64,000 nucleotides of DNA, taken from positions 368,691 to 432,690 of the forward strand of contig VWND01000084.1 in NCBI GenBank assembly GCA_009599575.1, given 5' to 3'. Positions 10,726 through 22,990 of the stretch are shown here, piece by piece; the stretch's first letter is position 1, and each line of letters starts with the position of its first letter. The position numbers and the translations under genes were made by a program. Source of the stretch: Blumeriella jaapii. Taxonomy: Eukaryota > Ascomycota > Leotiomycetes > Helotiales > Drepanopezizaceae. The notes under the pieces are model-generated. The model searched no databases. It saw only the letters and a list, made by a program, of their open reading frames with translations, and was not told where the DNA came from.

Positions 10726-13700
10726 TACATTTGCGCCTGCAGATGCCCGTCGACCAGACCGACTAGACTCCCTTTTGGTACCCATCGACTGCATCATGAT
10801 ATGCGCTAGCGGTGGGGTGATGCGGAGAGACGCTCTCCAGCGCACCAGTGAGATGCCAGCGACTTGTACCGAGCGAGCACGCACATGGGGGCTGGCGGGC
10901 AACCTGGACCATCGCCGAGACCCAGCCTTGCGCCAGCAGAAGCCAGTCAGAGAGAGGGCGAGCCCTGGCTCGTATTATTGCCGACCGGACTCGAGTAAGT
11001 GTGCCAGTGGACCAGCCGGAGACTGAGTAAACAACGAAGCGAGCTTTGCCGAGTGCTCGCGAACGGCGGCAACAGGATGTCGGAACGCGAACACTGGGAC
11101 GCGGATGGAGATCGCGGATGTCGGGCAGGTGCAAAAGAGATTCCTGGTCAAGAATCTCCATGGGCACGATGCTCTTCAACCGCCCGCCGGAAACCTTCTC
11201 GGCCGGTGGATTCCTCCGGGGGCTTCTACAGCACAGCACGATCAGAAGCACTCGACACAGTACTGTACTGTACTGTGTACACAGAACAGTACACAGTACA
11301 GAGTGAGAAGTCGAACCAGGGGAGTAAGCAGTTGCTGACCTACAGATCGTTACAGTACTGTACTGCAGCATGGGGAAACTTGAAGGAGAGCCACGTTCTG
11401 CTTCGCACGTGTGACAAATGGACGACCTGCAGCGGGTAAGCCCACAACAACCTCGCTGAGATCCCAAACGTCTCCCGGATTGGGATGGGACAGGTCGAAA
11501 AGATGATGGACGTCGCCTGTCATCGGCAGCCGACACTCGCGGTCATCCAACCTTGAACGCAGCCGAAAGCATCGATGACCTCGGAAGCTCCGCTCTTCGA
11601 ACATCTGCCGTGCCGTCGTTTGCTGAACGCTTCTTCTCAATCCACGACCACCACCACCTCCTCGGCGTGGAGGGCGTCCATCCCGCACCCACGCGCTTTG
11701 TAATTACGCCATTCCCACCCACTTCGCTTCAAAATCCTGTCATTCCATGGATCCAACAGTGCTCCGTGCCGAGCAACAACCCCCCCCCCCCCCCACCGAG
11801 AAGCGAGCTCCACAAGCGAGACTTTGTCCCCAGAACCCCATTCATTCATCCGTCCACATCGGACGTAACGCCTGGATGCGCAGTGGCGTGCAGACACCGT
11901 AGAGCAGGTGCTCTGGACGGCACTGGGCGAAACAACAGAACGCCAGTGCGGTCCGCCCGACACCGTCTCTGCCTTGAGTTGGGACGGTGGCCCATGGCCC
12001 AACCCGCTCGCAGAGGGAAACCATCCTCCATTCCCTCGCCTCGCAGCAGCCCGCACCACGCCCATGGTGACAAGAAACAAGGAACCCTTGACTTGCATTG
12101 CGTGGCTGCGGCGCGGGATCGAGCGAAGTGGGGGCGAGCAAGGGAGGGGGGGGACAGACCCCAGACCCTCCTCTATCCTTCCTGCTCGAACTCAGATCTT
12201 GGGCTCTGCGGCGGCGTTTGAGAGACAAGGCCGGCTTCTCTTGCTCACGCCCTCGTGCGGTCAGTCATCTTCTGCTTCACCCATCCACACCAAATCGTGT
12301 GAGCAAGACAAGGCGGAACCCGTGAGCGTGCTCAGCTTCCACCAGATCCATTCCCCCGCCATTGACTCGTATGCTTCTCTTTCTCGCCGAGGTATTGTCA
12401 GCTGGGTGGGTTCCCCCACTGCTTGTAGGTGCCTGTAATTCCCGAAAACAGGCGGCACGTTTGAACTCGGACCGTAGAGGAACGTACCGAAGATGTTTCG
12501 AGGTTCCTGCCTCTTCTCCTCTCCACGCACGGAACCGGCGAGTGCCAATAAACAATGCCGGGTAGCTCAGGAAATGAGGGATGAGATCCAATTACCGGCT
12601 TACAATTGGGCAATCCGCCTGGGAGGCTGCGCAGTCTCATAGCCTTGCAAAGCCTCGTTGTTCCGCCCTCGCTGACAAGAATTGCATTCCGGATGTGTTT
12701 CGGGTTTCGCTTCTGCATCCTGCCTACGATGCAGAGGACCTGCAACAACAAATATTTTTGGGACTGTCACCAATCGGCCCTCCGAACATGAGATATTCTT
12801 CCACGGATAGTGAGAGTTTTGCCCCGAGCAGCGGCTTCTCGTGCGCGGCTCGCGAGTGGCAATTCCGTGTCTGCTGAGTTGGTTGTGCTGATGTTGGAGT
12901 AAATTCTGTACTCTGTATGTTCGGAGCCCTGCCCGGTGTATGCCCTTGAAGACCTCTCGCTCCTCCGTCTTCGAAGACCCTTCCAAGACACCTCGTGTTT
13001 CAAGCCGCTTCTCCGCTAGCCGCCGGCGGAGACTTACTCTGCCCGTGGTGAAGTTTTCGGGGAAAAAAAAAAGAGAAAAACAGAGAAAACCCCCCCTCCC
13101 CCCAGACGGACAAGCGCGGCTTTGATACTCGCGATGCAGCCACGCGGCAAAGACTTTGCAGCAGACGTCCGCTTCTGCTTCAACAGACGTCGGCAAAGAC
13201 TCGAGTAACCCAGACAAGGAGCCTCTGTCCATAAGCCACATCTTTGCACGATACCAACATTTCAAAATCGCATTTAAGCTTCCCCTCAAGCATTCGCTTG
13301 GCACTAACCTTAATAGAACAATCCGCGAAGGAGAGTTGACGGCCAAGCGGAGAAACATCCAGGGTTGAGAAGGGTCGAGGACTGAAATAGACCCCTCCTG
13401 CACCGACGGGACACTTTGTTTTCAATTTTGCTGGGTAGCCGAGACAGGGGGTCAACTAGAGTGTAACAGATGGCGACTTTGTCGGATTGAGATGGAAAGC
13501 CGTTGCAACTAGGAACTTCAGGCTTACGCAAGGGTTGAAATCTGTGTAGTCCTTGGATAGGATCTTTAGGGTCGACGCGGCTGGGCATGCTCTTCTCCGA
13601 TGTTCTGCATCTTGAGAAATTAAGTAGCGACCGGAGTTCGACACGAGTACTGATGCGGCGAGAACGCCGAACAATTCTAGCTTGGTACGGTAAGTATGTA

Positions 13701-15236
13701 TGTACAGACTTCCCCGAGTCCAAGGCAGATAGATGCTAACACGAAAGGCGCATCCCGAACTCTTCCGACAAAAAGTGTCGCCTTCCCGCTTCGCGACCGA
13801 ATTGAGCTGTGCCGTAATTTCTTGCAATGTGGGCAATGAACCAGAGTTCCGGATCGCATTCTTCAAGGAAACATTGGAGTCAAGACGTAGAGTGATCTCT
13901 GCACAACCGAGAAATCTAGGCTGCGATGAGACTGGGTTTGCCGCTGCCGACGTTGAAACTGGCGGACCATAAATACTATATTAGATGCGTGCGCTTGGGG
14001 GGAGCCTGACGGTCTAGACGTTCACTTCAAATCCACCCAAGAATGAAACTATTACGTACCCATGCCCGGAGTACTACCTACCTACTGTACTGTACTATAC
14101 AGTAGGTACGCATCAGGCGAGTCCCGTTCGCAACCGCGTAAACAAGACTTTGGGCCTCAGTCGGCCCTTCCACTGCAAGATCTACTCTGTAAGTAGTATC
14201 CCGGGAGCTGTACGGAGTACACAGTACATATGTACCATACCTTCCGTAGGTACCATACAGTACAGTACAGTCCTGGAGAGGTGTGTAGGGAGAGCAGCGT
14301 CGCACCCTGTTGCACCAGCACGAAGACATTGCGAGTCATGGAAAGAGCCGAACGCACCAGCCATGCCGTGTCAGATGCACAGTAGGCTGGGCGCGCCGAG
14401 TCGTCTGGCCTCACCTCTATGTGTACTCCGTAGATCTTGAGATTTGGGACGATGAACTTCTGAAGGAGACCCCCGTCTCACACGGCATATTCTTCTTCTG
14501 GCCCTGACCTGAGGAGGATACGACTTGCCAACGAGTGGGAAACTCGAAGCGTAGTTCTGGGCTACGGCATGGGGCCAGCCATAGGTCCTGTACGTACTGT
14601 ACGGTGCGGTGTGTACGCCGTATGCAATGGTGCAGCCACGAACTCCAGTGAACACTAGTCGATTCATCCTTTGTCGTTGAACGCAGCCACCCAGAGCGCG
14701 AGGGGACCTTCTCGCATGTGATTTCGAAGGATCCATCCTGGGTGGCTTGCTGTCGGAGCCAGACCAGGATGGATCGTACCCTGGCAAGATGCTCCACTAC
14801 TATGTATGTCGCTCGGTAGCTTCTTGGGTCGAATGCGGCTGTTGACGGTCCGGCGAATCCACGGCCACTTTGCAAGACGGCGATATGTCCGGCTTCAGGA
14901 TCCGATCATCTGCTGTGGCCATCGGCCGAGCTTAGGGCCAGCCATCATGCTTTCAGTTTTCGAGGGGCATGACGGCCCATGCTCCTCGATCTGCTTGCTA
15001 CAGCACGGTACGGAGTACATACTGTACCTCTCGTGGGGGCCATGCCGCATTGGGGGGCAACGGTCTGGGGTCTCGAATTTCTTGCGTCCTGGCTGCATTC
15101 AGACGGGGGCCATCTCGCATTCTCACAGGTGAGCCCTCGTGGGTATGACGGAAAGGGGTGGCAGTGACAGGCCACTTGACACCACTACTGGTAGAAGAGC
15201 GTGGGACTTTCAACACCGAACCAGGGGTTGAGCGAG

Positions 15237-15305
15237 GCATGGAGGCATGGAGACATGGAAGCGTGGAGGCATGGAGGCATGAAGGCATGGAGGCATGGAG
15301 GCATG
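15237..15305. repeat. 8-bp minisatellite (GGCATGGA)n
   Basis: About eight tandem copies of GGCATGGA with single-base variants form a short minisatellite in gene-free DNA. Confidence 0.85.
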
Positions 15306-17758
15306 CTCTTTCGGAGGGCGCCCTCCTCCATGCTCTCTCTCCCCCTCCGGATGAAAGGGCATTTTTTTTCTTCGGCCCATTTTTTTCTTTCTCTTCTTCT
15401 CGTCTTTTTTTGTTCGAGTCAGCGCATTTGCCGCAGGCTCGAGAGTCAGGAAGGCGGAGGAGTGGCGACGCAAACCACCGGAATCCGGGGAATCCGGGCT
15501 CTTCGCAGATGACCAGAGACTGAAGACGGCAGTTCTCTCGTGAAACATGAGGTCGGAGGTGACACGGCTCGACGCCGTCGCCGGGTGGCTCCATGTTCGA
15601 GTCGTGGGATTCGGAGGATGGACGTTGTTGTTGCGCCGTGAGGAAACGCGCGCGACGGCCGGGCTTTGCTGCTCATCCGGTCATGTGACCGCGCCTCGAG
15701 GTCCGGTCATCGTCGAGGTTCATGAAGATACTTGTACGTACAGTACAGACGTCTGTCACGGGGACCAAGTCTCGATCGTACAGTACAACAGTACTGTGCG
15801 ATGCGAATGCAACGGCGGACATGCCACAGTCTTATAGAATCCGTGGGGCGGCAGCTTATCTTGCCTGCTGGGCTGCATTTGCGCGGACGAAGAAGTGTCC
15901 ACGATGGTATTATACTGTAACATCCCAACTTACTATCGCAACGAGCCATTAAAGCTAGGTCTGACTCGCAAGCCGGCCGCCCGTTATCCAAATGCCGGTC
16001 CCCTCGTTCGACGTCGCTCTGGTCGCCCCATCTTTCAGCAAATTCTACGATCATCGAGCGATAAGTGAAGCGCATCTGACGCGCGAGCTGTGTCGCTACA
16101 GCCAGTAGAGACATCCAGGAATGGGGACGTTACCAGGCCGGTATGCACGCCTCTGCAAGTCCAAGGCCATGGCTACTTTTGAGTGAGACTAGAACAGGCA
16201 AGTGGATTCGTAAGATCTTCGCAATCGCGATTTTGGCTGTTGGAATGGTTGAGGCTTGTATCACTCGAGTTGTTGGTAAACCATTGGCAGCAAGTAGAAG
16301 AATATGGTGACGACGACCCAAAGATAGCTGTACCTGATAACGTGTCAGACTTCCTGATTGAAAGCATCCCCCCCCCCTCTTCTTGTTTTCTTATCTGTGA
16401 GTTGTGCTTGATTCAAACGTCTTTAAGTATCTGCCTTTTCCATACGAGCAAGGTCTTGCTACAATCAGTACCTCTTTTTACTTGCTCTGCCAATGCTTTC
16501 AACTGAGCAAGAAGTGAGCAACACGTCAATTCTTCATTTTTACTGATGCTCGATCGAATAAGATGTACTAGTCAAGAGGATGCTTGGATAGGATGAGTGT
16601 CTTCTTACATGGACAGACCATTAAGAAACGAGGCTCAATGATCTCTCTCTCTCTCTCTCTCTAAAGAACAAAAAAAAAAAAAAAAAAAAAAAGCCCGAGG
16701 CTCAGACCCAACCACCAACTTGTCTACCGAAAAACCGACGTAAAATCCTGACCTGCTCATCTCGAGCTACCTACCAAAAGCAACCATCCAGGAGTTCTAG
16801 CAAAAAGGCCGAAACAGTCCCGTCCCGCACAAGAGTGCAGCGAGGATCTTCAGAATCCAACGTCTAAACCACCAGCAATTAATTACACACCAGGAACACA
16901 ACGACACCTGCGCCGTGCAATACAATAATCGGGGTAGAGGAAACCCACCGAACCACAGAAGAGAAGAATCGATCCGACCGTCGATTCACACTGCAGTGTG
17001 CCTGGGGGGGGGGGGAAGTCTGGTTCTGGCGGCTTCCGCTTCGAGGAAAGTCATGTATGTATGTATGTCTCCTCCGTCGACCGACATGCGCAAATAGCAT
17101 CTCGGTGTCGAGGACATGCGCGCATCTCTTGCTTCAAGGGTTCTTTCGACTGTCACATCAGCTCCGCCGCACGGAACCGTTCTATCCTTACCTACCTATA
17201 TCCATCACTGCTCTTTCAGGAACACTGCTTGCACAAGCTACAGTACAGAAGATCGTCAGCCAGGACTGGTTAGGCGACGACAGCCTGGCGTACTCGAGAA
17301 AGTCCAGAGCGCGATATTCGAGCTGCGCACGAAAGAGTCTATCTGTCTCTGTACGGACCTCCGGAGCAAGAATCGGCATGATCCATAGAGGGAGGTTTGG
17401 TCGTCTTCCCATTGTTGATTCTTGCGGCGCTACTACGTAACGCAGCTAGCTAGCTGTGTTTTGGATCGCATCCATCACCTTGCAAAGGTATCGATTTTCA
17501 GCAGTTGTCTAATCAAGAACTCTCTTACTGGCACGCACGGCCAACTACTGTACATTCCTGTGAGTTGTGATCGCAAAGCCAGCGCGGCCAAAGACATGAT
17601 TTTCCTTTCATCTCTCGCTTGTGTCTCCTTTCTTTGTTTTCTCGCTTGTCCGCAAGCATCACAACAATGCCCGCCACATTGGACTCCACGTCAACACTCT
17701 CCCAATCTTTTAATCCCATCCATGCCGCATCACAGTAAACCAAGTTGACGATACAAGG

Positions 17759-19380
17759 ATGGTCCTCCGCTCCCTCTTTCCTGGCTGTGGTGTTCTGGTC
17801 AGTCTGGCACTGCCACTAACAACAGCCCAACAGGCTACTCTCCAGACTAACGAAGCAGCACTTCCAAGCATCACAGGAACGCCCATGAGGTCGGCAACGA
17901 AAACAACACCCGTTGTAGCCTACAATGCCGTCACCCCGGAGTACGCAGTCGACATCCAAACCTCGACCCAGGAGACAGAAAGCGTCCCCGGGAAATCCCT
18001 CGGACCTGAAATTGGGGTCCTAGCAGCAGCAGACCCGACGACAAAGACGCCAACAACGTCCTCCACCTCTTCCACGCCAACGTCCGTCGCGGGAGATGGC
18101 ATCTACGTCTTGCAAGGATGCTTCAGCGAGCCACCGGCCAGTTCGTCGAGTCGCGCCCTCGGCGCAAACGGGGAATACGCAACTCCCAATGTCGGGCTGA
18201 CGGATGCTTTCACTGTCCCAGCATGCCTGACAGCTTGCGCAGCGGCGCTGGCACCGAACAATCAGGGTGTCTATGACTTTGCAGGGGTCGAGAACAGCCG
18301 GTACGGTCCTCTGTTGCAGTCAAGAGCGGGCCATGGTCGGCTGACAAGAGACCGATTAGGGAATGCTATTGCGGCCTCACGCTGTCACCGCTCGCTCTCC
18401 CCGCCCTAGAGCAATACTGTGGGCTTCCCTGTCCAGCGGACCCGAGCACCACCTGCGGAGGCTTTGGGTACATCACGGTCTACCGACGGCGGTCGTCTCT
18501 CAACGGGACCGCCAGCTCAAGCTCAAGCTCCGTGCACTCGACCTCGTCACCCACCCCTTCGTCAACATCCACTCCCCCTCCAACCTCCAATCCCAGGAGA
18601 CCCCAAACGGGCCAATGGGTCGGCATAGCTCTTGGCATCGTCTTCTTTCTCGCTTTGTCGGGTATGCTGACCTTCTATGTGCTCAAACGCCGGCGGGCCC
18701 ACCGCCGGACCACCGCCCTCCAGAACGCCGGCCTGAGCACGACTCCCATGAGCCCCGATTTCACCGGCGGCTTCAAGCTCCACGAGTCCCGGCAGCGGCA
18801 GCGGCAGCGCGAACGCGCAACCCTCTTCACCGAAGATGGGCGCCGCTTCGGCGTCATCGTGACAGACCCCGAAGACCGCAGCAGAGAGCAGGGGAGCTAC
18901 GTCGGCCCTCGGGGCGAGCCAGGCGTGCAGGACTGGGACAGCGCAAGGAGCCACAGGATGACGCTCGAAGCTTGGAAGGCTGGCGCAGTGCCGCCGTTGC
19001 AGGAGCCGGTCTCTAAACGACTGCCAGTGTCGCCACACGATATCGCCGTCCCGGCGGAGCTTGACTCGGCTACGACGGCAAGCTCGTCGCAGCGGTTTCC
19101 GGAGCCGGGGCCAGAACTGGCTGAGCTGGAGGACTCGGAAATGACGAGTCTGAAGCCAAGATGGCAGTCCCCTCTGAGGGAGAGGGAGAGGGAGAGGGAG
19201 GACATGAATGGTCCGGCAATGCAGAGGCAACACTCGGATAATAGTGAGTCGAAAAGAGGGTGGAAAGAGTTGGAGAGTCTGAGTCCGGTGAGTGAGCTGT
19301 CTACGACATCGACGAGCCGACAATCTGGGGAGACCGCGCTCAAGAGGAAGAAAGTAAACGTTTTGGGAGTCTCGAAATAG
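17759..19380 (+). CDS. WSC-domain single-pass membrane protein, putative cell-wall stress sensor
   Basis: Exons are 17759-18300 and 18360-19380. The 59-nt intron has a CTGAC branch site and splits an Arg codon. The product is about 520 residues. It begins with a hydrophobic signal peptide (residues about 1-23) and a Thr/Ser-rich stretch. One WSC domain follows, starting at GCFSEPP and running across the splice through ECYCGLTL, EQYCGLPCP and TCGGFGYITVY. A Ser/Thr/Pro linker leads to one transmembrane helix (GIALGIVFFLALSGMLTFYV), a basic KRRRAHRR stop-transfer and a long cytoplasmic tail. This is the layout of Wsc-type mechanosensors that feed the cell-wall integrity pathway through Rho1. 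The tail lacks anything I can assign to a named ortholog, so I give the family only. Confidence 0.86.
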
Positions 19381-22066
19381 ACGGTCTCGCGTGTGATCGA
19401 AGTAGACTGGAGCGGGGTGGAAATGGCCTCAAGAAAGCATAGGCCTCTGAAGCTATCCAGAGCGCCTCGCTGGTTCGTTCGAAAGAGCGGGACAGCGATC
19501 ATCCAAAGCAAGACAAGATACAGGACTCTTCTCAAGCTCTCTTTTCTGTGTTTGGAACAGCGCGACCAGCTCTCGCAAGCTGGAGAAGAAGGGGAAATTG
19601 AAAATGGACTCACGCTCCGTCATCTCACCAGTTCAAGGAAGTAACGGACGGGGACATGCCGCTGTTCTGAATTTCATCCCAGGCCGGGCAAGCCTCCGAG
19701 CCTACTCGGGTCCAGCATCCCACCAACACGTCTGAGCATGTCCTCCTGCCCTGCTATGAGCCAGGCAATAAGACGAGCTCTTTCTCCGGAGCTTGGCTGC
19801 GTCACCGAGGCGCGTCTTTGGTTGCGCAGCAGCCCAACGCGTTTCCCAGTCTGATTCTGTGTCTGCGTGACCGTCGGCCCTTCAAGTCTCACTGCCACCC
19901 TGCCCTTTCTGCGACTGCCCCTGTCCTGCCGCGGATCCAGCTATCGTTTCCTCGCCGAGCACTTTGGACGCCGCCATGAATCTGCAGAACCGCCGTCAGC
20001 CTCGCCGGTCCCGCGTCGACATGCCCTTCGTGTCTCCCGCACGCGCTCTTCCCTGCCGGTTTCCCATGCCCAGAAACTCGACGTCACCAGGAGGACCGTA
20101 GAAGGGTGTTTCGGAGTTGAGAGAGACAAAGCCACCTACAGCCCACCGTGCCAAGCTCCCAGTCCCCGTACACTTTCCGCCTGTACGCTCGTCATGCGCA
20201 AAAGGTTCTCGAGATCTGCGAGGTTCGCGGAGAGCTGGGCGAGTTGAGCATGGAGGTGATTCTAGGACGGCTTATTAGCTAGCTCTTCTCGAAAGCGATG
20301 TAGAACGACATCTATAGGCGCGACGGAGACCTGTTGAGATACGCTGGAAGAACGAGAGGGGAGGTGCGTACCAGTTGTCGGGGCTTGATGCTGCTTGGGG
20401 CGGTGGAAAGGCGTGGCGCGTTGGTTGTCGGGATACGTGTCGTCATCGTGCCAGTCTATCGTGCCTCACACTCGATTTCTGAGACGATGCGCTGAATCGA
20501 TTTCTTAAAACGGTGGTTGAAGAAGGCTTCGGTGTAAAGGCCGTGATCGATCATCGCGAAAGGTCGTGAGAGAGGGACGGATGTTGTGTTGTTTACCTCG
20601 CGCACAGACCAACCCCACGTTCAACTCACCTTCTACGGGCCTCTTTACACTTGATGTCGAACTATCCAAAACTTGAGCTGGTTATCACATAGTTAGTTGA
20701 CTGCGTTCAAGAAGGCTCTCTTGGTACGTCGCTGCTTGTACAAGCCCAACACCGAGGGAAATCGAGTTGAGGCAATTCTTGGCGCAAGTGACTTCCACCT
20801 TTCGCATCTCATGTCCTTCCTTCAGTAAATGCTGTATCCGTTCCGTGAACTTCTTCCGTCTGGTCTACAAATCTAGAGAGTCAAAGGAAGGATTGATCAT
20901 TTCCAGTATTGCGCCTGGGTTTCGAGGTCCCCGTACAGGTTGCGAAGTACTAGCGTGAGGACTTTAGCAAGACTCTTTCGTATGCTCGCTCAGTTCAGAC
21001 TAAAGCTGTCTTTAAGATCGAAAAAAGGTATCCGTGGCAAAAGTACATGGGCTTCGCTCTAGTGCATCGACGTGAAGCCCATATCACGCCCAGAAGCTAC
21101 AGCACCTATGTAATCTATTGTACAGTACTAACCCAGAGCAATATATTCCACTACCCGCTACCAAGCCCACAGTACAGTACAATCCAGTTTTTTCACTAGC
21201 AAACAAACGCCATCAGATTTGACATCCGATATCTACTGTACTACAACTCTCAGTCCGTCCCATGAGAAAGAAAGCCCACCTCCATCGGTATCTTCTCCCA
21301 TTCGATACCAACGCCAATATCACATCACATCAAGCCCTAGCTGGCACCTCTCTCTAACCACCCAACGCCACTCCAGCAAAAGTCAGCGTTCGCCCTCGTA
21401 TGTATGTAAGTACCGACTAGATCGTCCATGAATACGACGAAGGCAAGACCCCCCCCACCAACCCACGCCGCCACGCTTTCTGGTTCCCAAAGTTCTGAAC
21501 GGCACATGTGTTCGAGTCAAGCGTGTATGTATATAAGGTACGTACCTATATATAAGGATCGTGCTCAGACAAGCGAGCCCCAAAAGAAGCGACGACAAGC
21601 GAGAGCGAACGTACAGTACATACAGTAGCAACCATCAACAAACAGCGCTCGCGGGCGATGCAAACGAGTGCCAGGGTTCCCGCGCACTGAGTTCGATGTT
21701 AAGCTGAGAGTAGTCATCGCGCACAGGCGAGGTTCCGCAGTTAGGGAGGGGAGCGGAGGCCGCGTCGACTCCGTGCTTCGTTACGTTACTGTACCTCACG
21801 CGCGAAGAGAAAGCAGGACGGGGGAAGAGAGAGAGAGAGAGAGAGACAGACGGCCACTGGCTTCAGAGAGGGGTGAGAGTCGGATCGCGGAGTCCCTGGC
21901 TCGGGCTCTCACTGACGATCGATCGTGAGCCTCAGTCAGGTTGAGCATACGATCTCGACAGATGACTGGTCTTCACGCCCATCTTGGGATGCGCAATCGT
22001 TGTGTTCTTCTTTCAGAGTGGGTGGGATCAGTAATACGTGTGTGTGTTTAAGGCTAGCTACAACAC
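19381..22066. other. intergenic region without a supported gene
   Basis: No frame longer than 130 codons looks coding. The region contains scattered CAGTAC motifs (21118-21180), a C8 run near 21450 and a (GA)n run near 21825-21845. The last segment lies between the WSC gene and the 3' end of the broken Zn2Cys6 gene. Confidence 0.5.
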
Positions 22067-22990
22067 CTAATCATGAAATCGTGAAGAACCCAGCCTTTCC
22101 AGCGCGACATGGACTTCGCGCACGCTCGCGGGCAGCTGCTTGCCACCCGGCGCGGGCCCGAAGACGCGAGATGCCCGTCTCAGAATCCTCTTCCCGGCCT
22201 CCCCCCACCTGCGCGCGCCGTGCTTGTTCGCGAGATCCAGCTGGAAGATGGTATGCAGGTATGCCACGATGGACGAGATTTCCCACGTCAGGGTATCGAC
22301 CGCGGCCTCGACGCGGCTGAATCGATCACGGAGCAGGCGGAGGCGGACGCGTGATGCCAGCATATTTTCCGCTTGGTCGAGGGAGAGAGCGACGTCCAGG
22401 AGCCGGCGCGGAATTGGTTGGCTTGCCGCAGGGCGGCAAACGCGACCACCAGGTGTCGGATACACGGGACGTCGTGGGAAGCTGGGAGGATCGAGATCCA
22501 GATGGGGTCCATGAACTCGTGCAGTCCGCTCTTGTCCGCGTGGGTGAGCACCAGCCACTGGAAGAGCATCTCGTCCTGGCGCGGGAGTCGAAAGGGGGAC
22601 GGGGACGGCGAAGCCGTGGGCCGGTTTCTTTTGCGTTCCAGGCGACGCTCACGTCTGGTGGATGGAAGTGACGAGCTCCGGGGCGGTGGTTGGGGAGCTG
22701 GACTGTGGGTACGAGGGGAGCGCACCATCCGGCTCTCGAGGGACCTTTGCATCTCCGGGGGGGGCGAAGCGGCTTCAGCTGTTCCAGCTGTTGGACCAGC
22801 CCGACCAGTTCGTCCTTGAGCCTCGTGGGCCGTCAGCTTCTGGACGACGAACGCCAAACGGAATGGCCATACTTGCACAGGTAGCACGGGTTGCCGTGTC
22901 TCGGAGGACATGGCTTCGCTCTGAAGGCGACGGGTTCCGCTGCCTGGTCTCCGCCCTTCTCGCGACGTTCGGATTTCTCCCCCGGTCGTG
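22067..22990 (-). pseudogene. degenerate Zn2Cys6-type transcription factor
   Basis: Pieces of one protein appear in different minus-strand frames. Near 22900 is a stretch with a CPPRHGNPCYLCKYGHS motif, like the second half of a binuclear zinc cluster. Then, in another frame, comes RLKDELVGLVQQLEQL, the linker and coiled coil that normally follow the cluster. A third frame holds DEMLFQWLVLTHADKSGLHE and IRHLVVAFAALRQANQF, typical of fungal regulator middle regions. After a one-base shift near 22401-22410 it continues as DVALSLDQAENMLASRVRL to a stop at 22067. The first cysteine pair of the cluster is not visible; one expected Cys reads as Phe. The breaks could be decay or sequence errors. No function can be given. 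The family call rests on motif pattern only. Confidence 0.45.

Larger units (their letters stand above)
10155..17758. other. long intergenic region without a supported gene
   Basis: I find no domain-bearing frame in these 7.6 kb. The two largest open frames (10763-11536 and 12600-13403, both minus) have no recognisable composition or motif, and I do not call them. The stretch holds a (GGA)n run at about 10320-10400, a GTAC-rich block at 10560-10725, a C15 tract at 11780-11794, an 8-bp GGCATGGA repeat at about 15237-15305, a CT/poly-A stretch at 16640-16693 and a G10 run near 17006. The last kilobase should contain the promoter of the WSC gene. Confidence 0.5.

Noticed and set aside
10763..11536. 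257-codon minus-strand open frame
   Set aside because: It crosses GTAC repeats, shows no domain and no splice context, and open frames of this size are expected in GC-rich DNA.
12600..13403. 267-codon minus-strand open frame
   Set aside because: Its composition looks random, with no motif, signal or repeat pattern that I can recognise.
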